Of a DNA stretch of 64,000 nt, positions 50,522 through 61,613 are shown piece by piece; the stretch's first letter is position 1, and each line of letters begins with the position of its first letter. The notes under the pieces were generated by a model, which was given only the letters and a program-made list of their open reading frames with translations, was not told the DNA's origin and searched no databases. The stretch is from Acanthacorydalis orientalis (taxonomy: Eukaryota; Arthropoda; Insecta; Megaloptera; Corydalidae). The stretch spans positions 7,997,001 through 8,061,000 of the forward strand of contig CM068317.1 in NCBI GenBank assembly GCA_034766995.1. Direction: 5' to 3'. A program made the position numbers and the translations under genes.

Positions 50522-51959
50522 TTTCCAGTAGTTATTTGTTTTGTTAAAAGTATTTTTACATAGTATCTAAATAAATTCATTTTTTATTTAAAAAAGATTA
50601 AACTTACAAATATACTATTGGTGTATTTTCTTTTCAAAAATCTAACAAATTGAAATAAAAACACAAGGCAATTTTTAGATACTAAAACACTGATTAAGAG
50701 ACACAAATTAAATGTTAATTTTTTTATATTAAATTCAAAAATATAATTCAGAACATTAATACTAAATAAAAGATTCATTAAAGTATTTTTTTTTAATAAC
50801 GATGTAATAATTCACTGAGTCTCTATTCTAATAAATAATTTCAAGATGATAGGTTTCCTTTTAAGTAAATAAATGTTTCAATAAAGTGTATATTTAAGTT
50901 ATATGTGAAATTTGAACTAGAAATATATTTTTTTTTCTAAATTGAAATAATAAAAATATTATTATATAAGTATATTAAAATATTATATTTTTATGAAATT
51001 AATAGTATTGAATTTTTATGTTTATTAATATTTCATCTATTATTCTATTATTTACCTAATTCAAAATGAATATACATGGTAACATTTTTGATTTTAAATG
51101 TCAAATATGAACTATTTTCACACAAAGGATCTTTATTATATTATCCTTAATATGAGTTCATTTCTTATCGGTTTCTCTGTCTTAAGATAAATCTTATCAT
51201 AAAAGATCTACCTGGATGACGATAGTAGTAACCGATCGTAGTAGAAATAACACAAATTTTTCATTAAATAAAAAAAATTAATATTTTTTAAATTTTCAAC
51301 CAAATAAAAACATTCTTATGAGATAAAATAGTTATAAATTTTATTTCAACGAATATAAATGATATTTTTGAAAAGTAAACAATGTACTATGTATTGTTAT
51401 AACTAAATACCAACTGATTTTATAATTATTTTTTACAAAAACAAGTTTTGTGCCAGATTGTCATCTATATCAACATTTATGTTCTATTTTATAATAACCA
51501 ATTATTTTTGATTGACGCACACTTTTGGAAATACAAATGTATATTTACATATTGCATCCATAGAAATAAATGTAAGATGTTCATATCAGTCATCATGTAT
51601 TCCTTCAAATGAGCTATGAATATTTCCTTTTTCAAAAGATCATTTCAAATAATATTTTTTTGTAATAAATATATGTAATTAATATATGTGTTGTCAAGGC
51701 TAAAGATAAACGTATTTGCTTTGATATATTATGACTATTTAAATTTTAAAAATGCTTTTTTAAAAACCTTATAAAAATGTTATATTTGTGTTCTAAGGAT
51801 GTGAATAATTTATTTTTGATAGTTATGAAATTTGTAAAATGTAGAAACCTTCTTTATTTTATTCATTATATGTATATATTTATATATATATATTTGTGTG
51901 TATGTGTCTGTAAAGTTTTATTTAAATATAAATATTATAAACAATAAATTCATTGGAAT
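50522..51959. other. AT-rich intronic DNA
   Basis: No gene or element is recognised. A short TA/TG run lies at 51865-51908. Confidence 0.6.
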
Positions 51960-52440
51960 GCAAATTCACTTATCTAGTTTATACAGGCAGCCCGACGTTT
52001 ATTAATGAATCGATGCGCCATTTCCATATTGTTTTATTTCTTCGCAGCATTTGGAAATGGAAATGTTAATTTTATATTTATTACCATTTCGTTATTCTCA
52101 AATATCATTTGTTCATAATTTCGTTTTCCATATTGATGGAATTTAATTATAGTCATCCTGTTTTAGTGCTTTTTCACATTTACAGAATATATTTTTATTT
52201 TTTTCCATTATACAATATACGATTTTTTTCTTTCTTCTGAGAACTTTCTCGAGCTAGTCGAATCGTTACCGTGAATGTATATTTGTTTTCAGTATTTCGT
52301 GCAGTAAATTTCTGTTGAATTAATGAATTACATGTGTTATTTGTAATACAAATATCAGAATTGGTATAAGTCGTATATATATTTTTTAATAAATTAGTAT
52401 ACTTTGGTCTCTTGCCACAAGTCAAAACCCTATTTGATAT
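51960..52440. promoter_or_regulatory. Moderately GC-richer island, candidate enhancer
   Basis: The left edge has CAGCCCGACG followed by TTTATTAATGAATCGATGCG, a cluster of homeodomain-type TAAT/ATTA cores next to ATCGAT (the core preferred by Cut/CUX proteins). No coding frame is supported. ATCGAT alone is common by chance in this AT-rich window. Confidence 0.22.
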
Positions 52441-53365
52441 TCACCATGGAGTTAATCAGGTTTTTATTCTATGACTCGATTGTAAAACAGTGTAATTTTT
52501 TTTATTGAAAATTATTACATTCATAATAAATATATTGTTATTTATAACATTCAAACATTGAACTTTTTTAACAAATCTTTTTCTTGTAAATTGTGTGAGA
52601 TATTAATCATTATTTAAAAAAATAATTGTATTTTTCAAACCATATATTTTTATAATTTGAAATATATATTAATTATATATAATTTGTTATATAGATTGAA
52701 ACAATGATTTCATAATGTTTTACATAAATATCAAATATTATGTCGTTTAACGATCAAATAAAGCTTTGTGATATAAATATATATTTTTATACAATAAAAT
52801 ACATTTTGGTTTTCCAATAAATTGGAGATTATTTCAAAGATAAACACTCTGTTAATGTAAATTAATTGTATGTATTATGAAAAGTAATTGTAATTAATAC
52901 ATTATAAGTTAATTTTAAATATTGTTAATCACTATTTTATTTTCAAAAACTTTATTCCAGTTTCAATTTAAATAAATTTAATTAACTAAAAAAAGGCAAT
53001 TATTTGAAACGTTAAACACTTTCTAAAACAAAGAACTGATGACTCATATATCATGGAGATAATAAATATTACAAACGAATTTTATGGACAATTTAATTAA
53101 ACTTGCAAATTTCCAGTGAATAAATAAAATATACCATTGTGAAATAATGTTTTGTAATATAATTTCATTTTTTTTCAAGGCGAATGATGCACAAACACCT
53201 GCCACAGAGATAAATTGATACATTTTGTTTGTGGATAGTCAAAAGGTATGTAAATTTGATGTACAATTTTTATTATATGTAAGTTTCTTGTTTAATGGAC
53301 GTCGTAAAACAAATCAAAAATATAAACTTACATAAAATATTATATTATTGTCAAAGTTCAAACTA
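52441..53365. other. AT-rich intronic DNA
   Basis: Nothing specific is recognised. Confidence 0.6.
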
Positions 53366-53377
53366 CATACACACAGA

Positions 53378-53446
<69 letters not shown>

Positions 53447-53466
53447 GTGTGTATGTGTATATATGG
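53366..53466. repeat. (CA)n(TA)n(TG) compound microsatellite
   Basis: A CA-type start (ACACAGACGCACACACA), about 29 TA units, then GGGTGTGTATGTGTATATATGG. Confidence 0.95.
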
Positions 53467-53599
53467 TTTATTTATAAACTTAACTATATTTTCTTAGTAA
53501 ACAAATAAGTAACTAAAAACGTATCAACAGTAAACAACTAATTTAAAAATAAATCCGGTCACAACAATCCTACCAAATATATATATATATATACACAAT

Positions 53600-53910
53600 G
53601 TATCGGTGTTGATCATATTTCGAATTCCGCTTAGTACACTAAACGTTTTAACAAGCTAAGATATAAGGTATATTAACTAATCTTCGGTGTCAACATCGGC
53701 AGATATTCGATTCTGCGAAATGAGATTTATCATAAACAAAGAGTCTGGCGATTGCAAATGCAATATCGAATCCCTCAACCAGCTTACTAATTGTAATTGC
53801 GGAACAAATAAATTTCATTTTTTTAACACTTGTTCATGAATCATACGATCCTCGATTCTGTCAATGCATGCACATATTTTTGTTCAACATTGCCTCACTC
53901 GTATTTGAAA
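53600..53910. promoter_or_regulatory. Small GC-richer island
   Basis: This is complex sequence with TGTCAACATCGGCAG and GAGTCTGGCGATTGC. No exon is recognised. Confidence 0.25.
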
Positions 53911-54037
53911 GTTTCGATATACTTTTAGATGTCAAATTGTTAATTTGTCAGTTTCCTCTACTAAAATGACAATTTTTCAGATTTTTTAAAAAATAACATT
54001 ATTAAAAAAAAAATATTTCAAATTCAGATAATTGAAG

Positions 54038-54039
<2 letters not shown>

Positions 54040-54079
<40 letters not shown>

Positions 54080-54087
54080 GGTATATG

Positions 54088-54122
<35 letters not shown>
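54040..54122. repeat. (TA)n(TG)n compound microsatellite
   Basis: Two TA runs with a GTAGGTATATG interruption, ending in seven TG units. Confidence 0.95.
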
Positions 54123-55091
54123 TTTAAAAATGCACTCAATAACTGTAACTTTTTTTAATATTGTTGTACATTCAATCACAAAAAAATTGAACAAATTGAA
54201 TACTTTTAATTCAATTCATTTAATTAGCTACATCAATAAAAAAAATTTTAACATGAGTTTTTATTAAATAAAATATATTTTTTTTCTTTTCCCTAAATAA
54301 TCAAACATTAAAATAATTAAAAAACTTTAAAAAATTTATTCTAAAATAAATTATTTTCACACAATCAGACTTGAATAATTACAGATTTATCAGAAAAAAA
54401 GTTATAAATATGTACCAACTCATGAACATAAAGGTAAATGTAGTGCCAAGAAACATTAAATACTTACTCGTTTTTGAAAAATCTGTAATACATGAATTAA
54501 TTTTGAAATCATAAGAAAGAATGAGTCTTTTTTCAAATACTCGTATTTTAACTTTTGTTCATTTTTGATGTAATCTTGTTTTCAACAACTAATATACAGG
54601 CGTAAGTAAATTTCATTTCTTGGAATAATACTTTAAATGAATTTAAATTTTCTATCAGTTTTTTTTTGAATAAAAATTTAAATGAGTATATCGTATCTAA
54701 ATAATTTATCTGAATTAAAAAGTATATTTATCTACAATTCGATACAGTTTTATTAAGAATACTTAACAAGATTTGTTTACAAATTTATATTGCATAATGG
54801 ATGCAAATTTATGTTTCTATATAAATTTAATATAGTAATATTTGCAGTGTTGTAATTTTTAACTTCTATAGATAAATATGAAATTTATTACTTAATTTGT
54901 TATTTCTTTTATAATTATTTTAGACTATATTACTTATGATATTTTTTTGAGAAACTACATGCATAAAAAATATTTTTAATGAAACTGTATAAAGAATTCT
55001 AAAAATTCAATAAAGAAGAATAATTTTAAACTACTTTTTAAACGAACAATAATATGGGTAAACATTTTTTATTGATTTTTAAATATTGATC

Positions 55092-55151
<60 letters not shown>

Positions 55152-55320
55152 TTTCATTTTTAAAATCATTTAATTATTATTTTTATATTTCGTCAAAAAT
55201 GATTTTATGATTTTTATATTTTTTCTTGCATATTAATATCTTTGTAATGGAAACCATAATATTGAATTTAATATTTATTTGGAATTTTAATAATTCAAAT
55301 ATTTACAAATATAGTGTTCT
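54123..55320. other. AT-rich intronic DNA
   Basis: This is AT-rich background with one TA array (55093-55147). Confidence 0.6.
55093..55147. repeat. (TA)n microsatellite
   Basis: About 27 TA units. Confidence 0.95.
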
Positions 55321-55328
55321 TGGTTCGG

Positions 55329-55505
55329 TCCTCTTAGATTACACTTGAAGTAAACTATTATGATCAGCTCTTGAGCAATATTTTGGTAACTTTAAGTACA
55401 CTCAATGAGTGTACATAGCATTATCAGAATGTGGTTTACAAGACGAAACTGGTCTTTAAGAATGATCGAATACGTTCAAATCAAAAATGTAAATCTACTA
55501 AGAGG
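55329..55505. repeat. ~177-bp inverted-repeat element, possible MITE
   Basis: The ends are inverted: CCTCTTAGATTACACTT near 55330 and, read on the minus strand from 55505, CCTCTTAGTAGATTTACATT. An internal block GTAAAC is inverted as GTTTAC. The centre has GTACACTCA-A-TGAGTGTAC (55396-55414), a perfect palindrome with 9-bp arms. It is an imperfect nested palindrome of unrecognised family. Confidence 0.5.
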
Positions 55506-55565
55506 AAATCATATGTATAAAAACAAATAACTATAACTTTAATAAATAAATATTTATACATTTAA

Positions 55566-55638
55566 AAAATCGTTCATTCTGTTTATAAAAATGTACTGTC
55601 TTAAGACATAAAAATATTATTAAATAATGAACGATTTT
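55566..55638. other. 73-nt imperfect hairpin
   Basis: AAAATCGTTCATT (55566-55578) pairs perfectly with AATGAACGATTTT (55626-55638). The two arms continue with partial pairing around a GTCTTAAGAC centre. It is a possible snap-back element or hairpin RNA precursor. Confidence 0.45.
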
Positions 55639-55689
55639 GTACAACAAATAATTTATGTCAACCGATATCTACAGATCTTAAAACCGAAA

Positions 55690-56450
55690 TAAGTTCCGAA
55701 CCGAAATAACCGACTGACACATTTATGTTATTTTCTGGCCATACCAATTATCTTAGTAATAATTATATGTTGTTTTTTATGCTATACAGAAAAAATACCG
55801 AACATCGGACACGAATTCTACAAATAACTATGGTATTTTCAATGAAACGATTCAAAAAGCGAAATGTGTACAAATTAATGTATAAAAAAAAGTCGATACA
55901 TTTATTTATACACATTATTTTTTTTTTGTTTTGGTGTATTTCCGCGTCAGTTGTGAAGACAGTCGCGCATTAGTCACAAATTTAGTCTAATTGAACGCTG
56001 AAATTCCTTTCACTTAATTACTCGAGAAATGATTCGCTTCAGTCTGCAACGTAGCCAGCGAACGGCAGGTGTATTTTAAGCTGAATCGCTCTCTTCACCT
56101 GACTAGATAGATGTAGATGTCGATGCCAAAACATAATATCGTCACATACTGCAATCTTAGTCATCGGAGACGTGTGTGGTTATTGCCACATATTTCGATT
56201 TGAATTTATAAATTGACACGGCTGCCAAATGTCTGCTAGTGAATATCCCGGCGTTTTCGTTCGTTTTTTTCTTCATCCGCTATTCCTTCGTCGATAAAGA
56301 CAGCCTGATTTCTATCTTCGATTCGGTCGTATTGTGAAGAACAATATTTTTTTAAAGATCTATTTGTAACACATGTTTCTTATAAAAAATGTACTTCCGC
56401 ATTCACGAATGTAGATTTCTTGTAGATTTCTTCAAATCTAACACTCAACT
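55690..56450. promoter_or_regulatory. Large GC-richer island with paired E-boxes
   Basis: This is about 760 bp of complex sequence. CAGGTG occurs at 56066-56071 and, inverted, CACCTG at 56096-56101, exactly 30 bp apart (about three helical turns). CCGAAATAA is repeated at 55683-55709. CAGGTG is bound by proneural bHLH and Snail/Zfh-type factors. Cut acts in external sense organs, so proneural input would be plausible but is inferred. The frame at 55725-55973 is not recognised. Confidence 0.35.
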
Positions 56451-56461
56451 AATACAGACAC

Positions 56462-56462
<1 letters not shown>

Positions 56463-56515
<53 letters not shown>
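56463..56515. repeat. (TA)n microsatellite
   Basis: About 26 TA units. Confidence 0.95.
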
Positions 56516-56517
<2 letters not shown>

Positions 56518-57344
56518 TATGTATATATAAATATCAGCGAAAGAGATGTGTTATAAACGAACTGATATTAAAACGTCAATCCAGTTTGTTTATTTACATA
56601 ATTTCATTCATTTTCCTGTCGTTTTGTTTACATTTATATCATTATTTCGAGTCTTACTTCAATATCCTTTATAATATACTTTACATTAAACAAAACATTT
56701 TATAGTGATTAAAAAATATGTAAATTTCAATTAAAAACATTACTCTTATTGATCTTTTTTAAAAATATACAAGAATCATTTTCTGGCAATGTCAATAACT
56801 ATTGTTTATTCATATTTTTATAACATATTCAATAGTTACCTGCATATAAAAAAAACAATTACTATATTTTAATAAATGAAAACATAATTTCATTCAAATT
56901 TTACATTGTAAAATAATGTATTCCAAATATTAGAAATTATTCATAATTTGAGAATTTTTTTTATATATTTTCAAGAAGTTTACGATTCTAGTAAACAAAA
57001 AAATATGTAATTGAGTGTTTATCACGAATTTATCATTAACAATTATATTTTCAAGTTGATTTTTCAGAAAATACTTTTGTATTCAGTTAAAAGATATGCT
57101 ATATTTTTCATTCTAATGAAATATGGTTCATATTTACACAAAACAAATACACTTTTGCTTACTTATTTTTCTAAATATATACTTATTTATTTCAAAGTAA
57201 TGAAGAATAAATTTAAACTTCCTTGAATTATCAAAATTGAAACATTTATCAATATAAAAACGATATCGTTTCTATGAATTGTTATATTTTTATTTTATTT
57301 TTTTAGTTGATGAAATTTCAAAGAAGCGAATTTATATATATATT

Positions 57345-57393
<49 letters not shown>

Positions 57394-57929
57394 CAACAAT
57401 TTTCATGCTTCATTGATGAAGTATTAAGTTTTATATTTTTTCTTAGAAAAATTCTAATTATTGTTTTTATAAATGAAATTTTGTATATCTAGATATATTT
57501 CCTGTACTACTGAAAACTGTGTTCATAAATTTGTCTGTGAATAATAAATAATTTTAAATATATAAACAGAAATATATTCTGTAATGATAAATCTAATATA
57601 AGTATATATTACAAGTTAAATTTTTTTCTTAAATTAACTTGTAAATTTAGATTGGAAATGATAATAAATTGCTAAATGAAAACAATTACATATTTTTTTT
57701 AATTATTTATCAGTTGCGGTTTTCAAATAAATTATTTAAAAGTATTTCCTTAATAGTCATTAAAACAATAACATGATTGTTCTTGGAAATTAATAAAGTG
57801 CGATTTTAAAATACTAATTGAAACTATTTCGTGTACAATAAATTACTAACGACCGAGTCTTTGAAAAGTAATTAGTTTTTAATTACAAGTTATGTTTTCA
57901 TATTAAAAAAATTGATTGATATATTTATA
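56516..57929. other. AT-rich intronic DNA
   Basis: No gene is supported. The frame at 57011-57226 has random AT-rich composition. Confidence 0.6.
57332..57394. repeat. (TA)n(GA)n compound microsatellite
   Basis: A TA array (57332-57368) passes into about 13 GA units (57368-57393). It contains the longest GA tract in the window. GA tracts of this kind are GAGA-factor substrates in flies. Confidence 0.95.
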
Positions 57930-58640
57930 AGAAATCTCGATTGCTGTCAAACACGTGACAATGTTTTTAAACGTCTAATAAAAGAAAACACTGCGTGTAA
58001 CAATATGTCAAAAAAAAAGTCCACACTGAAATAACTTTTGAAGAATTTGACTTATAGACTTGAGACATTCTTTTGAAAATCTTTAACATTTATACAGATG
58101 TACACGCACAAAGGTGGCAACTAATAGCGGGCCACGACCGAAAAATCAATCCACAATAAACTGAACGAAGAAAACTATACATATCAAAACGCATCGGATC
58201 GATAATCCATTCTTGTCTGAATATTTATATCGTTCCGTTTGATGAACCGAAAACTGAAATCTATTTTCATCGCATATTCTATCGGCAGAGATCACATAGG
58301 CAGCAGTCGTGAGTGTCATTCGTATAATGTTTTGGCATGGATACAATTTTAAATTGTATTTAACAAACATTGTAAATATCATCCGTTCAAAGTATGCTCG
58401 TGTGCGTGTGTATGTGTGCATGTGTTGAATACATCGTTTATGGTCTTTTTGGGATACCTACTTGTTTCTGTTTACATTTCGTGGGGTAACTGAAATGTGT
58501 TTTCTTTTCAGATGATTGTTTCATTGGAGTGTTTGACAGATTTGTTCAAATTTAGCTCATTCAGCTTAGATTTATAATAGAAATGAATCGTAGGTTATTG
58601 TCATTTCGTATTAGATATTTCTGTAAACAAACTATTTCGG
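57930..58640. promoter_or_regulatory. Large GC-richer island near the cut exon
   Basis: This is complex sequence 1.6-2.3 kb downstream of the exon in the transcribed direction. A minus-strand 91-codon frame (58146-58421) is open. It shows no similarity to Cut and no splice-site pair that I can defend, so I do not call it an exon. The regulatory role is inferred. Confidence 0.3.
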
Positions 58641-58995
58641 ATTGAAATTTTTTAATACGATGCCAATAATATACTTAAGATGATAATAAAAATCATGTAA
58701 AAATATCATAAATTTTATGTATACAAATGACAGTCTTAATTCCATCTGAAAAAACAATTCCAACAATTTATTTTTATTTATATTCACTAAAATGTTTTTG
58801 TTTCAACTAGAAATATACATCTAACTTAACATTCATTTTTAAGAAATATATTAGAAGCTAATTTAAAATCACTCAAAAGATTTATAATGGAAATAATATT
58901 TCGATCGGTTATATAACATTTTTGATAAAATTACATACGCATTAATCAACCATCTTCTTTTTTATACTATGATTATTTTGAGACAACACATTCAG

Positions 58996-58998
<3 letters not shown>

Positions 58999-59058
<60 letters not shown>
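58999..59058. repeat. (TA)n microsatellite
   Basis: About 29 TA units. Confidence 0.95.
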
Positions 59059-59063
<5 letters not shown>

Positions 59064-59706
59064 TCCAAATATTGGACAGTATTGTTTTTTGTAAATAAAA
59101 TAAAATTTTCAATGATTAATTTTCATTAAAAATTTCCTAAACGGACACAGAGCTATTAGTAAAGTATCTAATGATTAAAAATACACATAATTAGATGAGG
59201 TTTGAATGTGTAACCACAGGAAATGAACAAAAAAAAAGTTTTAATAAATTTTGAAATACAAATACACTTATTGCATACTGTCTATATTTATTTTAGTTTC
59301 GAGAGAGAATATATTAATATCCGTACTGTTGATTTCTAATATAATTATACTGTTAAACTCAACACCGATCCTTGTGTGTTTAATGTTCTCGTTTCATCTT
59401 GCTACTTGAAATGATTGTACTTAAGTTTATTTACAACATTGGCCACTTATAATCCAATCGTACATTGATATATTGCTTTATTTCTTTTTTAATTACTCGA
59501 TATGAATATTTCAATTGATTTAATTTCTACAAATACAATATTCATACATTTTTTTTGTTCTTTTAATACATTTTTCTATTCCTACCATACATATATAAAT
59601 TAATACAATTTATTTGATGATTAATTGAATTTTCATAGAATATTATTTTGCATAAACTGGAACTGTTCCTTATATATTATATAAAGCTCATATAGAATAA
59701 ATGAAT

Positions 59707-59711
<5 letters not shown>

Positions 59712-59787
<76 letters not shown>
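59712..59787. repeat. (TA)n microsatellite
   Basis: About 35 TA units with a CATATA end. Confidence 0.95.
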
Positions 59788-59975
59788 GATCAATAAACTG
59801 TACAAGTATGCAATCAAAGATATATTGAATAAAATAGAATATAAAAAGAAATAATGGATTCGAAGTCTATATCAGATTCAAATCAACCTGCTGTTCTGTA
59901 GACATTCAGACTTATATTGAATTAATAAATATAATTACAATTTAATTAAATTCTTAACAATTTCACTAGAGAAAC

Positions 59976-59986
59976 TATATATACAT

Positions 59987-60045
<59 letters not shown>

Positions 60046-60050
60046 CATAT
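59976..60050. repeat. (CA)n(TA)n compound microsatellite
   Basis: CATACACACACACACACAC is followed by about 20 TA units and CATACATATAC. Confidence 0.95.
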
Positions 60051-60229
60051 ACGTTTGTATGAACTAAAACAAAGGTAGGACGTATTAATGACTGAATTAT
60101 TGTTTATAAGCAGATGTGTGTATAGGTGTTTTTTCCTCATCGCCATCGATTAAATTATTTGATACGCCACGAAAATATGTGAAATGATGTTATAATTACG
60201 TGCAAACGTTGATTGATATATGTACGTAC

Positions 60230-60379
60230 CTCTTTATCTTTGGCCGCGAGTTCAACTTCAAGGCCAGACCTTGAATTTTCTTTGTTGTCCATATTACTGT
60301 CTTTGTGTTCCCTCGGCACTGAATTATTGGCTATTTGTTCTTTTAACGACGCATTTTCTTTTTCCGCTAACGTCGCTCT
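60230..60379 (-). CDS. ct: Internal coding exon of cut (Cut/CUX homeodomain protein), N-terminal coiled coil
   Basis: Cut is a nuclear transcription factor with an N-terminal coiled coil, three Cut repeats and a homeodomain. It specifies external sense organs, wing-margin and other cell fates in flies. This 150-bp exon encodes 50 residues in phase 0 at both ends. Residues 1-16 (RATLAEKENASLKEQI) match the RATLAEKE..LKEQ segment that follows the conserved start of insect Cut. Residues 40-50 (LEVELAAKDKE) match LEVELAAKE of CUX1 and AAKDKE of Drosophila Cut. Between them is a polar Lys/Asn/Ser/Asp-rich linker (residues 21-39), far shorter than the Drosophila insertion. On the minus strand the acceptor is TTTGTTACAG|AGAGCG, with branch-point-like CTAAC and CTAAT 16-25 nt upstream. 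The donor is AAAGAG|GTACGT. The frame runs beyond both splice sites only by chance. The identification rests on remembered family sequences. A paralogous coiled-coil protein is much less likely. Confidence 0.9.
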
Positions 60380-60380
60380 C

Positions 60381-60406
60381 TGTAACAAACACATTAGTCA
60401 CGTTAG
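60381..60406 (-). promoter_or_regulatory. Splice acceptor region of the cut exon
   Basis: Read on the minus strand it gives TCTAACGTGACTAATGTGTT then TGTTACAG. There are two branch-point-like CTAAY words (60402-60406 and 60393-60397), then the AG. Confidence 0.75.
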
Positions 60407-60619
60407 ATTTGATTCGATGCATTAGCATACGAGTAATTAAAATTGTATCAGCTCTGTGTGATTTATATCTTATTTTTTTGTGTGTAATAATCGTTCACTT
60501 CAATTGAGATTTATATTAAAATCTAATCAGTTTTACTAGACTGTGAACTTGCAATTACATGTATGTAATAATTAATGTCTTAAATGAAACATAAGCTATT
60601 AAATTCATTTCTATATATC

Positions 60620-60621
<2 letters not shown>

Positions 60622-60662
<41 letters not shown>

Positions 60663-60680
60663 ACACAGACACACACACAG
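60622..60680. repeat. (TA)n(CA)n compound microsatellite
   Basis: About 18 TA units are followed by ACACACAGACACACACACAG. Confidence 0.95.
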
Positions 60681-61008
60681 ATAGGACTAAAAGGATAAAA
60701 AGATTAGTATTTGTGGTGTTTTATCCAAACATTACATTAAAATATTAAGCGTTAGACTTTAGATAACTTTTAAAATAACTTAAATGAAATAATAAATCTT
60801 CACTGTAAGTACTTCCAAGTTGTTTAAGTTTTCATAAATTTAAGTCTCAATATTTTAAGGTACTCTTTAAAAACATCGAATATCCATTCGAATATTCTAC
60901 TTCAGAGTTATACTATCTTCATTACTACTTGTATTATCAATGTTCTGTCATAATAATTTAAAGTAAAAATAAACTCATGGAAGAAATAATATATGTGTGT
61001 TCTATACA

Positions 61009-61135
<127 letters not shown>

Positions 61136-61370
61136 GAATGTGTATGTGTTCACGCTATATATTTATTCTTATTACTATAATAACTTAGATTTTATTTGAT
61201 ATGACGAAGATTATAAAGTAATGTTTACCAAATGAAGGAATTACTAAAATTACGTTTATTAGTAAAAGACAATTAAATTTGTGTTCTAAGAAACTATATT
61301 TTCTAAAGATTAAAATTAACCAGTTCAAATTATAGAGTACAAACTTTTAATTCCATAATACTAAAATGGA

Positions 61371-61371
<1 letters not shown>

Positions 61372-61406
<35 letters not shown>
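61372..61406. repeat. (TA)n microsatellite
   Basis: About 17 TA units abutting the possible hAT terminus. Confidence 0.94.
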
Positions 61407-61409
<3 letters not shown>

Positions 61410-61470
61410 TGACGGATCAAAGGGGTTTGTAGGGATAATCACTACCCTAAAATCTCTTTATAACAATTAA
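61407..61470. mobile_element. Possible solo terminus of a hAT-type element
   Basis: The sequence CAGTGACGGATCAAAGGGG is close to the widespread hAT terminus CAGTGGCGGATCCAGGGG. It is followed by GGATAATCACTACCCTAAAA, which resembles the usual CCCC..CCTAAAA subterminal region. No opposite terminus was found nearby, so the element is truncated or its other end has decayed. The right boundary given is arbitrary. Confidence 0.45.
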
Positions 61471-61539
61471 TAATATGTACAGTAGTTATTATTATTGTTA
61501 TTTTATAATATATATTTATTTTTTGCTTAATGTTGATTT

Positions 61540-61542
<3 letters not shown>

Positions 61543-61602
<60 letters not shown>

Positions 61603-61613
61603 TGTGTATATAT
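61543..61613. repeat. (TA)n microsatellite
   Basis: About 28 TA units ending in TGCATGTGTATATATA. Confidence 0.95.

Larger units (their letters stand above)
1..60229 (-). other. ct: Giant intron of the cut gene (5' part as transcribed)
   Basis: This stretch lies downstream, in the direction of transcription, of the only recognised exon. It begins on the minus strand with the donor GTACGT at 60229. I looked by eye for the next expected Cut segment (coiled coil of the type QLVDDVQRLQ or LEARL), for Cut repeats and for a homeodomain, and recognised none. The sequence is therefore interpreted as one intron of at least 60.2 kb. It is mostly AT-rich DNA with (TA)n arrays, GC-richer islands and small transposon remnants, listed separately. 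A micro-exon or a nested non-coding gene could have been missed. Confidence 0.6.
58641..60229. other. AT-rich intronic DNA next to the exon donor
   Basis: This is AT-rich sequence with TA arrays at 58999-59058, 59712-59787 and 59976-60050. Complexity rises from about 60050 towards the exon. Confidence 0.6.

Noticed and set aside
58146..58421. 91-codon minus-strand frame as the next cut exon
   Set aside because: It lacks the expected coiled-coil heptads and VQRLQ-type sequence, and no splice-site pair frames it.
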